Notes: generated by a model from the letters alone, not told the origin. DNA of 64,000 bases from Mucilaginibacter jinjuensis (GCF_028596025.1 NZ_CP117167.1:4030001-4094000); one strand, 5' to 3'. Counted from the stretch's first letter, positions 26,133 through 35,520 are shown. Program-made: numbers and translations.

Positions 26133-26845
26133 TATTTAATACTTTCAAGTGGTTGTCCCAGTAATTCTTCCAGGTCGGCACGGGCCGTTAATAAAGCTGC
26201 TTCGGCCTGTATACGGGTTTGGTTATGATCGGCATAGCTCACCTGCGCTTTATTGTAATTATCATAAGTTTCCTCCCCTTTCTCAAACTTGTACCTGATA
26301 CTTTTTGCAATCTCTTCTGCATCCTGGGCTGCCTGTACCTGGATTTTTAGTGCGGCCATACCCAGTAAGTAAGCATAATAACGCTTTTTTACCTCCGTAG
26401 TTAATGTCAGAAAATATTCGTCACGATCATTGTTGGCTATCATTAACTCCTGCTTGGCTACTTTGCTTGCATAAGGTTTCTCCAGGTAGTTACCCAGGTT
26501 AAAAAACAGGCCAACCTGTATGCCGTTAAAATAGCTGTAATTAGAACCAGTTGTTGCAGTACCAGGCGTGGTATTAACAATAGTTGAACTATGCGGTTGG
26601 TAAACGTACGAGAATGTGAACGCATCGAGATAGGAAGCCTTTGCCTTCCCGATATTTTGCTGGGCTATTTCAATATGGTTCTGATAGCTCTTTACCCTTG
26701 GATAATTAGTTTTAGCTGTAGCAATGAGTTTGTTTAGATAGGCTGTATCAACATCCTGGATAATGGACGATTGTGCTTTGAGCGGCCGGCTAACAGATAA
26801 TAAGGCGATAACAGATAGTAATATATAAATGGGTATCTTTTTCAT
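26132..26845 (-). CDS. Short TolC-family outer membrane protein
   Basis: The product, about 237 residues from the ATG at 26845 (MKKIPIYILLSV), has a signal peptide ending near LKA-QSS. A second in-frame ATG at 26866 adds seven residues. The body matches TolC repeats: PRVKSYQNHIEIAQQNIGKAKASYLDAFTF and the helical KKRYYAYLLGMAALKIQVQAAQDAEEIAK. It is half the length of usual TolC proteins (~450), so it contains one repeat rather than two, or it is truncated. It is coupled to the Wzc-like gene by a TAATG overlap, which indicates a matched export pair in the envelope. Confidence 0.78.
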   Translation of the reverse strand: MKKIPIYILLSVIALLSVSRPLKAQSSIIQDVDTAYLNKLIATAKTNYPRVKSYQNHIEIAQQNIGKAKASYLDAFTFSYVYQPHSSTIVNTTPGTATTGSNYSYFNGIQVGLFFNLGNYLEKPYASKVAKQELMIANNDRDEYFLTLTTEVKKRYYAYLLGMAALKIQVQAAQDAEEIAKSIRYKFEKGEETYDNYNKAQVSYADHNQTRIQAEAALLTARADLEELLGQPLESIK

Positions 26846-27034
26846 TAACGAGCAAGTCATCTTCATTAAGCATTGTGCTTATAAGCGTCTAAATTATACA
26901 AATCATTTCATACGCCAAATAGCATAAGCTATATGAATATACAAGTTTACGATGTGTATTATGAAAAAGTTTTGCGAAGTAATAAAATAATTAAACTGAA
27001 TAGAAGCCAGATAGCACTAAACAAAAATAGCCAG

Positions 27035-28987
27035 TTAATTACTGGCCAATTCTGTCTTAAAATCCAGTGATTCGAACACCGAATTATTGCTTTTAAATTC
27101 AGGAACAATTTCTTTCATTTTAGAAACTGTTTTGTTTGTATTACCTGTAGCAGCTGTTTGAATCAGGTCGTCAACTTGTTTAACAACCCTTTCGAAGGCA
27201 TATTCCCTAACCTTGGCAACCATTATTTTATGATGGTGTGTAGGCATCGTGTTTTCATGGTCGTTTAACAACTCTTCGTATAGCTTTTCGCCCGGCCTTA
27301 AACCTGTAAATTCAATTGCAATATCCTGGTTAGGAATCAAGCCCGAGAGCCTGATCATTTTTTTAGCCAGTTCAACAATTTTTACAGATTTACCCATGTC
27401 GAAAATGAAGATCTCGCCCCCGTTACCCATCGATCCTGCCTCCAAAACTAAGCGGCAAGCTTCTGGTATGGTCATAAAATAACGTGTAATCTCGGGGTGG
27501 GTTACGGTTATTGGGCCGCCCTTTTCAATCTGTGCCTTAAACCTTGGTATTACAGAGCCATTTGAGCCCAGCACATTGCCAAAGCGGGTTGTGATAAATT
27601 TGGTAAGCTCTTTTCTTCTATTGTAGTTAAGATGGCTCAGGCCGTTTTCATAGATAATATTATGTTCTGAAAACGAATTATATAACGCCTGTACATAAAT
27701 TTCGGCAATACGTTTCGATGCACCCATGATATTAGTTGGGTTTACCGCTTTATCTGTTGATACCATCACAAATTTCTGCACACCATATTGAACAGAAAGA
27801 TTAGCCATAATTTTAGTACCCAATATATTTGTGCGAATGGCTTCTGAAGGATTATGTTCCATCAAAGGCACATGCTTGTAGGCTGCTGCATGGTATACAT
27901 AATGTGGCTGGAATGTTTTGAACAACAGCTCCATCCGGCCTTTATCGCGCACATCACCAATAAATGAATGGATGATTTGATCTTCGCAGCACTCTTCAAG
28001 CTCTAACTGTAATTCGTGCAATGGAGATTCGGCCTGGTCGCTCAGGATAATCATTTGCGGGCCAAAGTTAATAAGCTGGCGCACAATCTCACTCCCGATA
28101 GAGCCGGCTGCACCGGTAACCACAATTCTTTTACCTTTTAGTTGTTCGGCTATTTTATCGTTATGGATTTCTATTGGCTCGCGCTCTAACAGGTTTTCAA
28201 TTTTTATCTGCTGTATCTGGTTGGTATTAATATGACCGTTTATCCAGTTTGAAACCGGTGGTAATGTTAAAACCCTGATATTATGTTTTAAGCAAATGTC
28301 AACAATCTTATTCTTCCGTTCGGGGTTCAACCCGTTTATAGCGATAATAAGATCATCGATTTTTTCATGTACGTTGATAAATTTTTCGAAAGATGCTACA
28401 GGGCAAATTTTAATCCCTTCTATAATTTTGCCTTCTTTCCTAACATCATCATCCAAAAACGCAATAACAGTCATATTAACTGCTCCATCATGGTCCAGCG
28501 TTCTTTTTGCAGCCATACCCACCTCACCGGCACCGTAAATAATTACATGGCGTTTATCGATATTTAAATTCTTGATATATAAAAAGAAATACTTAATCAG
28601 TACACGGTAACTTACCAGCATTACAAAGCTGCATAAGCAGTTTATAACCAATACCTCATTAGAAATTGCAGCTTTAAAACTATAGGCCATTAGCACCATA
28701 TTGGTCATAAAAAATGCAAAATTGCTTATGCCGATTGACAGTACAATACGATGTGCATCCTGAAGACTCGTATAGCGGATAATACCGGCATAGGTCTTTA
28801 CGCTCAGAAATACAATACAGTTTATAATAGAAAATATTAGAAGGTTTCTGCTGAATGCTGCGGTATCAATAGTATAGATATCAAAGTTATATCTGATAAA
28901 GTAAGCAAACCCAAGAGAGAACATGCAAATGATCATATCAAGGGAAAATATGATCCAACGCGGAACTATGTTTATTGATTGAAACAT
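27035..28987 (-). CDS. Membrane NDP-sugar 4,6-dehydratase/epimerase (WbpM/CapD-like)
   Basis: This 650-residue protein has four N-terminal helices (about 11-130), a CoA-binding-like Rossmann segment near 148-200 (VIIYGAGEVGMAA) and a C-terminal extended SDR domain starting at TGAAGSIGSE (291-300). Catalytic-site motifs are AAAYKHVPLME and STDKAVNPTN with Lys413, which together fit the UDP-GlcNAc 4,6-dehydratase group where the usual YxxxK is modified. It makes a deoxy-keto-amino sugar precursor. It is upstream of the TolC-like gene by 168 bases and probably starts the long operon; the upstream 515-base gap holds a structured element. Confidence 0.9.
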   Translation of the reverse strand: MFQSINIVPRWIIFSLDMIICMFSLGFAYFIRYNFDIYTIDTAAFSRNLLIFSIINCIVFLSVKTYAGIIRYTSLQDAHRIVLSIGISNFAFFMTNMVLMAYSFKAAISNEVLVINCLCSFVMLVSYRVLIKYFFLYIKNLNIDKRHVIIYGAGEVGMAAKRTLDHDGAVNMTVIAFLDDDVRKEGKIIEGIKICPVASFEKFINVHEKIDDLIIAINGLNPERKNKIVDICLKHNIRVLTLPPVSNWINGHINTNQIQQIKIENLLEREPIEIHNDKIAEQLKGKRIVVTGAAGSIGSEIVRQLINFGPQMIILSDQAESPLHELQLELEECCEDQIIHSFIGDVRDKGRMELLFKTFQPHYVYHAAAYKHVPLMEHNPSEAIRTNILGTKIMANLSVQYGVQKFVMVSTDKAVNPTNIMGASKRIAEIYVQALYNSFSEHNIIYENGLSHLNYNRRKELTKFITTRFGNVLGSNGSVIPRFKAQIEKGGPITVTHPEITRYFMTIPEACRLVLEAGSMGNGGEIFIFDMGKSVKIVELAKKMIRLSGLIPNQDIAIEFTGLRPGEKLYEELLNDHENTMPTHHHKIMVAKVREYAFERVVKQVDDLIQTAATGNTNKTVSKMKEIVPEFKSNNSVFESLDFKTELASN

Positions 28988-29382
28988 TAAGTAGATAGAT
29001 ATAGGTTAATCAAAAAAAATAATTTTTTTTTCAAATTTAAGATAAAATATTAGAAATCCCGCTTTTTAAAAACCTTAACAATTAGTTTACACGATGCGCC
29101 GACCCAATATTTACTTTCATATAAGTACGTAAGCTTTTGACAAGCTGATACATTGTGCCGATAATTCTTTTTTTAAAACAACCAATATTTTTTTAGTTGC
29201 CTCACATCTTGTCTCAATTTCTAAATAAAGAACAAAGCATTTATAATAACTAAATGTTAAATTTTGATAATTGTTTATCAAAACTTAACAAATATTTTTA
29301 TTCATTAATAAAAACACCCCGTCATTACACTAAAGTTATTAATAATGGCTGCAATTAACCACAATACTATTTTACCACCAAT

Positions 29383-29426
29383 GTTAAAACACCTATAAAA
29401 AGAGGGTGTTTTAACCCCCTTTTATA
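29383..29426. other. Candidate pseudoknot/alternating hairpins
   Basis: GTTAAAACACC (29383-29393) is exactly complementary to GGTGTTTTAAC (29405-29415). The intervening loop TATAAAAAGAG and adjacent GG pair with the following CCCCCTTTTATA (29415-29426). The two helices share bases 29405-29406 and 29415 and would either compete or form an H-type pseudoknot. It is upstream of tRNA-Pro and of the divergent EPS operon. Confidence 0.5.
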
Positions 29427-29461
29427 AGTACATCATCTATTCTATTTTTTTTGAAAAAAAC

Positions 29462-29492
29462 TTTGTAAAAGTAATTTATAAGCTTACCTTTG
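29462..29492 (+). promoter_or_regulatory. Bacteroidota-type promoter for tRNA-Pro
   Basis: TTTG at 29462-29465 and TACCTTTG at 29485-29492 are separated by 19 bases, which matches the -33 TTTG / -7 TAnnTTTG consensus. Transcription would start just before the mature tRNA 5' end at 29503. Confidence 0.75.
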
Positions 29493-29502
29493 CATTCCAT
29501 TT

Positions 29503-29576
29503 CGGGATGTAGCGTAGCCCGGTATCGCGCCACATTTGGGATGTGGAGGCCGCAGGTTCGAATCCTGCCATCCCGA
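29503..29576 (+). tRNA. tRNA-Pro (anticodon UGG)
   Basis: A full cloverleaf is present: acceptor CGGGATG pairing with CATCCCG, D-arm GCG...CGC, anticodon stem CCACA/TGTGG with loop TTTGGGA (anticodon TGG at positions 34-36), and T-arm GCAGG-TTCGAAT-CCTGC. The discriminator base is A. CCA is not encoded. Confidence 0.96.
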
Positions 29577-29595
29577 CTTAAAGCGACATCAAAAT

Positions 29596-29632
29596 AAAAA
29601 GCCCTTTCAAAACAATTTGAGAGGGCTTTTTG
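29596..29632 (+). terminator. Rho-independent terminator of tRNA-Pro
   Basis: AAAAAGCCCTTTCAAA pairs with TTTGAGAGGGCTTTTT around a short loop, giving a stem ending in a T tract, 20 bases after the tRNA. Confidence 0.85.
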
Positions 29633-29868
29633 CTTTAACGGGCATTGACTTTAAACAGCTCACTGATTCAAATTATTGGCATTGCACTGTCCACATTGTA
29701 TGAGCAAAAATTCCTTACCTATTAGGATGCCTCACCCTGTAAGATTTAATTTTTTAGAAGTTAAAAGAAAGCCGGACACTCTTAAGGAGCATGCGGGTTG
29801 AAATCAGAATGGCTTCTGGTTTGATAATTGACTGTAAACCTTAACATAAAGCAAACAAATTAAAGGGT
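29633..29868. other. Intergenic stretch downstream of tRNA-Pro
   Basis: About 240 bases with no convincing gene. I looked for a second copy of the tRNA 3' end (integration scar) and saw none. A short open run around 29730-29800 has no recognisable similarity. Confidence 0.5.
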
Positions 29869-29901
29869 GTGGGTATTTTATTAGACCTTACATCTTTTAC
29901 T

Positions 29902-30687
29902 ATGAAAATATTTGACCATGTTTCCGGTGATTATTTCACTTTTGGCGACAAACAAATTTATTACGAATTTCAGGGCAACCGGCAGGGGTCGTTGATCATG
30001 TTCTTGCATGGCGGTTTTGGCAGTGTGGAAGATTTTAAATCACTGACGCCTGCGTTGGCCGATGATTATTGCTTGCTCGGCATGGATAGCCCCGGGCACG
30101 GTAAATCTACATTGGGCTCTGAGCGCTTGAGTTATGCGCTGATCCAGGAATCGGCAGAAGCTTTATTATTACATCTAAAATTGGATAAGGTGATTTTGCT
30201 AGGCCTAAGCGATGGCGGAATCGCAGCTTATCACATGGCACACGCAGGTAAAATACACATAGATAAATTGGTGACGGTAGGATCCCGCTGGCATTTGGAT
30301 GATGCCTTAGGCAGTGAGGAAATATTCAAAAAGATGTCGGCGACGAGCTGGAAAGAAAAATTTCCGCAAACTGTTGAACTTTATGAACGGTATAACCCTG
30401 CGCCTGATTTTGAAAACCTGTTTAAAAAGGTCGTAGCCATGTGGCTGGATAAACAACCTACCGGTTATCTGAATGAAACACTCAAAGATCTGATGATGCC
30501 TGTTTTGATTGCCAGAGGTGATGCCGACCACCTTACAGCCAGGAAAAGTTTAGCGGCACTGGCAGATCTGATAAAGAATGCGGCGCTGTTTAATATACCT
30601 TTTGCAGGCCATGTGGCTTTTGACGAACAAGCTGAGATTTTTCGACTTGGGTTAAAGCAGTTTTTGTTAAAAACAGACTGGAAATAA
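29902..30687 (+). CDS. Alpha/beta hydrolase
   Basis: This alpha/beta hydrolase of about 261 residues has an oxyanion motif MFLHGGFGS, nucleophile elbow LLGLSDGGIAAY (GxSxG with the active Ser), a candidate Asp in ARGDADHLTA and His in FAGHVAFDE. These complete a Ser-Asp-His triad. No signal peptide is seen, so it is cytosolic. I start it at ATG 29902 (MKIFDHVSG); the frame opens with a GTG at 29869 eleven codons earlier. It is a single gene, convergent with the metallophosphoesterase through a strong shared terminator. Substrate is unknown. Confidence 0.85.
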   Translation: MKIFDHVSGDYFTFGDKQIYYEFQGNRQGSLIMFLHGGFGSVEDFKSLTPALADDYCLLGMDSPGHGKSTLGSERLSYALIQESAEALLLHLKLDKVILLGLSDGGIAAYHMAHAGKIHIDKLVTVGSRWHLDDALGSEEIFKKMSATSWKEKFPQTVELYERYNPAPDFENLFKKVVAMWLDKQPTGYLNETLKDLMMPVLIARGDADHLTARKSLAALADLIKNAALFNIPFAGHVAFDEQAEIFRLGLKQFLLKTDWK

Positions 30688-30737
30688 CATAACTGCTGAT
30701 TAGATTTATATAAAATCTGGCCAGGTTTAGCTTTTAT

Positions 30738-30789
30738 AGAAAAAGGAAAAGCGGCCTGCATGTTTATGCAGGCCGCTTTTCCTTTTTCT
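30738..30789. terminator. Strong bidirectional terminator between convergent genes
   Basis: Two perfectly complementary 23-base arms (30738-30760 and 30767-30789) with core GCGGCCTGCA enclose a six-base loop; A and T tracts sit at the outer ends. It would end transcription of the hydrolase and the metallophosphoesterase, overlapping the first base of the latter's stop codon. Confidence 0.9.
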
Positions 30790-31649
30790 TACATCAGCTT
30801 ATTAGCGTTCAGCTTAGGGTTTTGGCTGGCGTTAACCTGATAGGTAGAGATTTGGTTGTCCTCTCCTACTTCAACAATGCGGTAACCTTTGTATTCGGTT
30901 CCCCAGTTACCGCCGAAGTGCGAATCGAACAGATGCGGAAATTTCTTATCACCGGTATACCTGATACCATCCAGGTTATGATCGTGGCCGTGGAAAGCGG
31001 CTTTAATATTAGGATAGCCATGCAGTAATTCAAGTGTTTCCGGGCATTCTACAAAGGTAGTTTTATCTTCAGGTACCCATTGATGCGGCGCTATGTGCAA
31101 TATGGTAAATACAATGGCCTTACTCTTAAACTTCTCGAACGATGCTTTTAAGAACGCGTTATCCGGGCTTACATATTCGCCTTTGGTGTTGGCGGTGTTG
31201 GCAAATACCAGGCCTATGTCGCCATGCTCAGCAGTGTACTTATCTTCGTAGCCGAATACGTTTTTCCAAATCTTGCCATCGGCCCAGTCATGGTTACCGG
31301 GGATGGTATAATACTGTACAGCCAGTTTATCCAGGTAAGTTGTTTTTACTTTTGGTAACAGATCGGGGCGGTTGTGTACCAGGTCTCCATTAACAATTAC
31401 AAAATCGAGGTGGTTATCCTGGTTCTCTTTATTCATCCAACCTATCATGTTGTGGTAAAAGGTATCCGAATCGGTATCCGGCTGTGCATAATGCCCGTCT
31501 GATACTAATGCAAAACGCAACTTAAACTTACCGGCTGCTTTGGCCGGTTTATATTCACTAGCGAAGGTATTGATGGCAGGCAATAAACTAATACCGGCTA
31601 TACCGGCTGTTATGCCTGTTTTAATAAACGTGCGGCGACTGTTACTCAT
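30789..31649 (-). CDS. Tat-exported calcineurin-like metallophosphoesterase
   Basis: This 286-residue enzyme begins with a twin-arginine signal (SNSRRTFIKTGI, then a hydrophobic stretch ending near TFA-SEY), so it is exported folded, probably with metals bound. Metallophosphoesterase motifs are present: LVSDGHY, VNGDLVHNRPD, GNHDW, ILHIAPHQ and FHGHDHN. It would hydrolyse a phosphomonoester or phosphodiester in the periplasm. It lies 26 bases behind the phospholipase C gene, which suggests a shared operon in which PLC products are dephosphorylated. Substrate is an inference. Confidence 0.9.
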   Translation of the reverse strand: MSNSRRTFIKTGITAGIAGISLLPAINTFASEYKPAKAAGKFKLRFALVSDGHYAQPDTDSDTFYHNMIGWMNKENQDNHLDFVIVNGDLVHNRPDLLPKVKTTYLDKLAVQYYTIPGNHDWADGKIWKNVFGYEDKYTAEHGDIGLVFANTANTKGEYVSPDNAFLKASFEKFKSKAIVFTILHIAPHQWVPEDKTTFVECPETLELLHGYPNIKAAFHGHDHNLDGIRYTGDKKFPHLFDSHFGGNWGTEYKGYRIVEVGEDNQISTYQVNASQNPKLNANKLM

Positions 31650-31675
31650 TTCTATTTATTAATGTGATCATCAAA

Positions 31676-34192
31676 TTAAACAAGGCCGCCCATTAACGGG
31701 TCGGTTTTGGTTGGCATACCGGTTTCAACACGGCCTGCAAAACGCTCTTCAAAGGCTTCATAACCTTTCAGTTTCACGCTGAAATCATACCAGCTGTAAT
31801 TCTTAGATAAATCCAATACCAATTTGGTTGTACCACCTGCGGCTACTACCTGGCTATGGCCTGCTGCTTTATAGCTATTATCGTTGATGTTAAATGTATG
31901 TGCCTTAGTATCGAGGTTAGTAATATTTATCACTACGTTACCGGTCAGCTTTGCAGCGTTTATTTTACCAGCCTCGTACTCGCAGCTAATTTTAACCAAC
32001 GGATTGCTTTTGTTACCGGCAAACTCACGGTAAAAACCATTAGGGCCATAAACTTTAAGGTGATAAGCGTCATTCTCAAAATCACCTATCTGCCATTCAT
32101 CTTTCAAGGTATCACCTGCGGCAGCGCTGTAATCCCAGGCACGTAACTCATCGTGCTGATATGGGTTAGCTGCATAAACCCTGAAAGGCGAACCCGAAGC
32201 CTTATTACCAAATACTTTATTACCGGCAGTAAAGGCTATTTCGTAAGCTTTTTTGTCTTTATTGAAATTGCCATTCACATGTAATTCATAAGGCAAAGCA
32301 CAAGCCGGTTTAATCCCTTTTTCCTGTTTAGGGAAATATGGCGACTGGCTATGATCGGTATTGATCTGTGCTATTTCATCGGCAGATAATTTGCGGTAGT
32401 TTGATGGTGCCTGCTTAAACTGCGCCTGGTGAATGCCTTCTATAAACTGCTTCTTCTCTAAAAATACCGGGCCATCTATTTTTTCGCCATGATATGGGCG
32501 GAAAGCCGAAGTTAAATCGCCGCAAATGGTACGGCGCCATTGGGTAACGTTTTCTAACTTAACGTTCTTGTTGTATTTTTTTTCCAAAAACGTTTCAACA
32601 AACTGGATAGATGAGGTATGATCAAATACTTCAGAACATACATAACCACCACGTGTCCACGGCGAAGCAATGATCATCGGCACACGATAACCCAAACCTA
32701 CCGGTCCTTCACGCAGGTTTGATTCCTGTGCTGATGGGTTAGTTTGCTGCTCCCGGGTTACGAAATCCAGTTTAGGGTCGATACCTGCTGATACTTTACC
32801 TGTGTGCTCTTTGTAAGGATTTGGTACAACATAAGGCGGCATGTGGTCGAAATAACCATCATTCTCATCATAAGTGATCACAAAAACGGTTTTCTTCCAT
32901 ACCTCCGGGTTTTGCAGTAAGATCTCCATTGCCTCACTAACATACCACGGGCCAAACCAGGGCTCGCCCGGGTGATCAGAGAAATGAGCCGGGGGCATCA
33001 GCCATGATACAGTTGGCAAAGTACCGTTCTTTACATCCTCCCTAAACTGGTGGAATATATCGCCTTTAGGTACATTCAATTTACGCGCAGTACCGTTATC
33101 ATCATATTCTAATGATACCAGTTCGTGGTAATCAGGATCATTTGTATTGGTAGAGAATGCTTTGTTGTTCAGCTCCTGTTGATGTTTAGGCAGGTTGTCG
33201 AAATTCTCCTGTGTATATTTTGCCTGTGCAGCTTCGATATTGGCCAGCAGCTTTTTTGCGGCCGCTAAGCGGGTTACGGTTCTACCCTCTTGCGGTTGTT
33301 TTTCCAGATCGGCAATTTGTTGTAGTGTATTCTCTTTTTTAGATTGTAAGCCTGCAATACCGCCCGCATGCATACGCACATTATATTGTTTAAAGTACTC
33401 CAACACGTTTGTGCCGAAGTTGCTTAACCAGGCTTCCTGCTCCTGTTTTAAATCCTGCCCCATGGTTAGTTCATTTTGGTAAACTTTCCAGGTTACATCG
33501 TGCTCCTGCAGTTTTTCGGGGAAGGTAGTCCAGTTCAGTTCAGGATAGTTATAATTGTCGATGTTCCATAAATGCGCAATACCTTCTGGTTTGTTAGCTT
33601 CGCGCACGGTACCCGTCATCCAGTAATAGCGGTTGGGATGCGTACCAGTTATACTCGAGCAAAAGTTCTGGTCGCATACGGTAAAAGCATCAGCCAGCGA
33701 ATAATAGAATGGAAAATCAGAACGGTCGCAGTAGCCCATCGTCAGCGGCATATCTGCATAGTTCTTGTTACGGGCCTTTTTTACATCCAGCCACCTGTCG
33801 TATTTACCGTTGTTCATGGCATCAGTCTGGTCGCTAAAGCCGTGAGGCAGCGAACCCATCCAGGCAATTTTGGTATCCTTTACATCCAGGTGGAATGGCC
33901 CGTATGTGTCGCCGTTTTTATTGGTTTGCAGCCAGACTTTGTTTTTATTAGGCAGATTAATAGCACGGGGATCATTATAACCACGTACGCCCTGCAAGTT
34001 TCCTAACTGGTGATCGAACGAGCGGTTTTCCTGCATCAGGAATACAATATGTTCGGCATCGTAAAAGGTACTACCCGGCTCTGGGTTAATAGCCAGCGCT
34101 TTTTGTATAACCGGCGGCAAGGCGCTGGTAACTGCAGCAGCGCCCGAAAGCAAGGCTGCTTTTTTGAGGAAATCTCTCCGTGAATCTAACAT
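31676..34192 (-). CDS. Phosphocholine-specific phospholipase C, Tat-exported
   Basis: This 838-residue member of the phosphoesterase (PLC/AcpA) family has a Tat signal (DSRRDFLKKAALLSGA). The catalytic domain shows HIVFLMQENRSFDHQLGNLQGVRGYND, SITGTHPNRYYWMTGT, FVITYDENDGYFDHMPPYV and GYRVPMIIASPWTRGGYV, the defining family blocks. Two C-terminal DUF756-like beta domains (about 625-810) follow. It would cleave phosphatidylcholine or sphingomyelin-type lipids outside the cytoplasm. Length is near the family norm. It is the first gene of an operon with the metallophosphoesterase; no PHO-type operator could be verified. Confidence 0.93.
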   Translation of the reverse strand: MLDSRRDFLKKAALLSGAAAVTSALPPVIQKALAINPEPGSTFYDAEHIVFLMQENRSFDHQLGNLQGVRGYNDPRAINLPNKNKVWLQTNKNGDTYGPFHLDVKDTKIAWMGSLPHGFSDQTDAMNNGKYDRWLDVKKARNKNYADMPLTMGYCDRSDFPFYYSLADAFTVCDQNFCSSITGTHPNRYYWMTGTVREANKPEGIAHLWNIDNYNYPELNWTTFPEKLQEHDVTWKVYQNELTMGQDLKQEQEAWLSNFGTNVLEYFKQYNVRMHAGGIAGLQSKKENTLQQIADLEKQPQEGRTVTRLAAAKKLLANIEAAQAKYTQENFDNLPKHQQELNNKAFSTNTNDPDYHELVSLEYDDNGTARKLNVPKGDIFHQFREDVKNGTLPTVSWLMPPAHFSDHPGEPWFGPWYVSEAMEILLQNPEVWKKTVFVITYDENDGYFDHMPPYVVPNPYKEHTGKVSAGIDPKLDFVTREQQTNPSAQESNLREGPVGLGYRVPMIIASPWTRGGYVCSEVFDHTSSIQFVETFLEKKYNKNVKLENVTQWRRTICGDLTSAFRPYHGEKIDGPVFLEKKQFIEGIHQAQFKQAPSNYRKLSADEIAQINTDHSQSPYFPKQEKGIKPACALPYELHVNGNFNKDKKAYEIAFTAGNKVFGNKASGSPFRVYAANPYQHDELRAWDYSAAAGDTLKDEWQIGDFENDAYHLKVYGPNGFYREFAGNKSNPLVKISCEYEAGKINAAKLTGNVVINITNLDTKAHTFNINDNSYKAAGHSQVVAAGGTTKLVLDLSKNYSWYDFSVKLKGYEAFEERFAGRVETGMPTKTDPLMGGLV

Positions 34193-34366
34193 TTGATTGG
34201 GTCAGTTTTTTCAATAAGTATGCCCGCAAAGCTATTTTTTCAATGTTAACTTAACTTTAATTTGGGTTATGCTTCGGTTCTGTAATTGAAATGATACGAA
34301 TTATGGTTGGTATGTAATATCTCACGGATAAATACATGTTACAACATCTATTTATAATTTATTTCT

Positions 34367-34374
34367 TAAATTTG
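34367..34374 (+). promoter_or_regulatory. Putative TAnnTTTG promoter box before LLM oxidoreductase 1
   Basis: TAAATTTG lies 19 bases upstream of the ATG at 34394. No TTTG is found at the expected -33 spacing, so support is partial. Confidence 0.4.
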
Positions 34375-34393
34375 TATCTAATAAAATTACCTT

Positions 34394-35425
34394 ATGGAAT
34401 TAGGGATCAGCACATTTGGAGAGGTACACCCTGATGGTGTAGCCGGCAAAGCTGTAAACGCCAACAAGCGTGTACAGGAATTATTAGAAGAAGTTAAACT
34501 GGCCGATGAAGTTGGGTTGGATGTTTTTGCCTTTGGCGAACACCACCGCCCCGACTTTGTAGTATCGGCCCCCGAAATATTTATGGCTGCCGCAGCGGCT
34601 GTTACCAAAAACATCAAATTATCGAGTTCTGTTACCGTATTAAGTTCGGCCGACCCGGTGCGCACGTTTCAAAACTTTGCCACGGTTGATTTGCTCTCGA
34701 ACGGCCGTGCCGAAATGATTGCAGGCCGTGGTTCGTTCATCGAATCATTCCCCCTGTTTGGTTATGATTTAAATGATTATGATGAGTTGTTTACCGAGAA
34801 ACTGGAGATGTTTCTGCAGATCAACAAGCAGGAAGTGATTTCTTGGAAAGGAAAATTCCGTGCACCTATCCAGAACCAGGGCATTTACCCCCGCCCTATC
34901 CAGGAATCAATTCCTGTTTGGTTGGGCGTTGGTGGTACGCCGGCATCTGCTGTACGTGCAGGTAAATTAAACCTGCCGCTAATTATTGCCATACTGGGCA
35001 GTGCGCCCGAGCAATTTGTGCCTTTTGTTGACTTGTACCGCGAATCGGCCGCCAAGGCCGGCCACGATGTGAGCAAGCTGCAATTGGCCATCAGTTCACA
35101 GTTCTATATGGCCGAAAATGCTAAACAAGCAGCAGACGAGTTTTATCCATCTTATGAAGCCCTAATGAACCGGGTCGGGAAAGACAGGGGCTGGTCGCCG
35201 ATGAGCAGGCCGCAATTTGAATACCTGCGTAGTGATGGCCCATTGGTAGTTGGCGATGCGCAACTGGCTATTGATAAAATTATGAAGCAATATGAGCTAT
35301 TCGGCAACACCCGCTTTGTGGCGCAACTGGTAACCGGCCATACACCGCACGATAAGATTTTGAAAGCGATTGAATTGTATGGAACAAAGGTAGCGCCGGT
35401 GGTGAGAAAAGAAACAGCGAAATAA
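34394..35425 (+). CDS. LLM-class flavin-dependent oxidoreductase 1
   Basis: This 343-residue protein of the bacterial luciferase-like monooxygenase superfamily (TIM barrel, FMN-binding) shows MELGISTFGEVHPD, DEVGLDVFAFGEHHRPDFVVS and SSSVTVLSSADPVRTFQNFATVDLLSNGRAEMIAGRGS, which are typical. It is cytosolic. The substrate is unknown and cannot be inferred. It is followed by a repeat and a terminator, and the gene stands alone. A second LLM protein at 36527 belongs to a different subgroup. Confidence 0.9.
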   Translation: MELGISTFGEVHPDGVAGKAVNANKRVQELLEEVKLADEVGLDVFAFGEHHRPDFVVSAPEIFMAAAAAVTKNIKLSSSVTVLSSADPVRTFQNFATVDLLSNGRAEMIAGRGSFIESFPLFGYDLNDYDELFTEKLEMFLQINKQEVISWKGKFRAPIQNQGIYPRPIQESIPVWLGVGGTPASAVRAGKLNLPLIIAILGSAPEQFVPFVDLYRESAAKAGHDVSKLQLAISSQFYMAENAKQAADEFYPSYEALMNRVGKDRGWSPMSRPQFEYLRSDGPLVVGDAQLAIDKIMKQYELFGNTRFVAQLVTGHTPHDKILKAIELYGTKVAPVVRKETAK

Positions 35426-35434
35426 AAATCCGCA

Positions 35435-35520
35435 CGTCATGCTGAACTTGTTTCAGCACCTCATGGGACTGGCATGTGCGTGATTAGCATGTGGGATCCC
35501 GAAACAAGTTAGGGATGACG
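35435..35520. repeat. Inverted repeat, CGTCATGCTGAACTTG family, copy 2
   Basis: The left arm CGTCATGCTGAACTTGTTTC is complementary in part to the right arm GAAACAAGTTAGGGATGACG. This copy has no internal TCCCGATAG hairpin, unlike copies 1 and 3. Confidence 0.75.

Larger units (their letters stand above)
28988..29502. other. AT-rich intergenic region with a structured element
   Basis: No coding signal on either strand. It holds the upstream region of the EPS dehydratase (minus), the pseudoknot-like element at 29383-29426 and the tRNA promoter at 29462-29492. Confidence 0.6.

Noticed and set aside
29503..29868. Possible integrated element next to tRNA-Pro
   Set aside because: No duplicated tRNA 3' end, no integrase and no composition change; the gap is ordinary.
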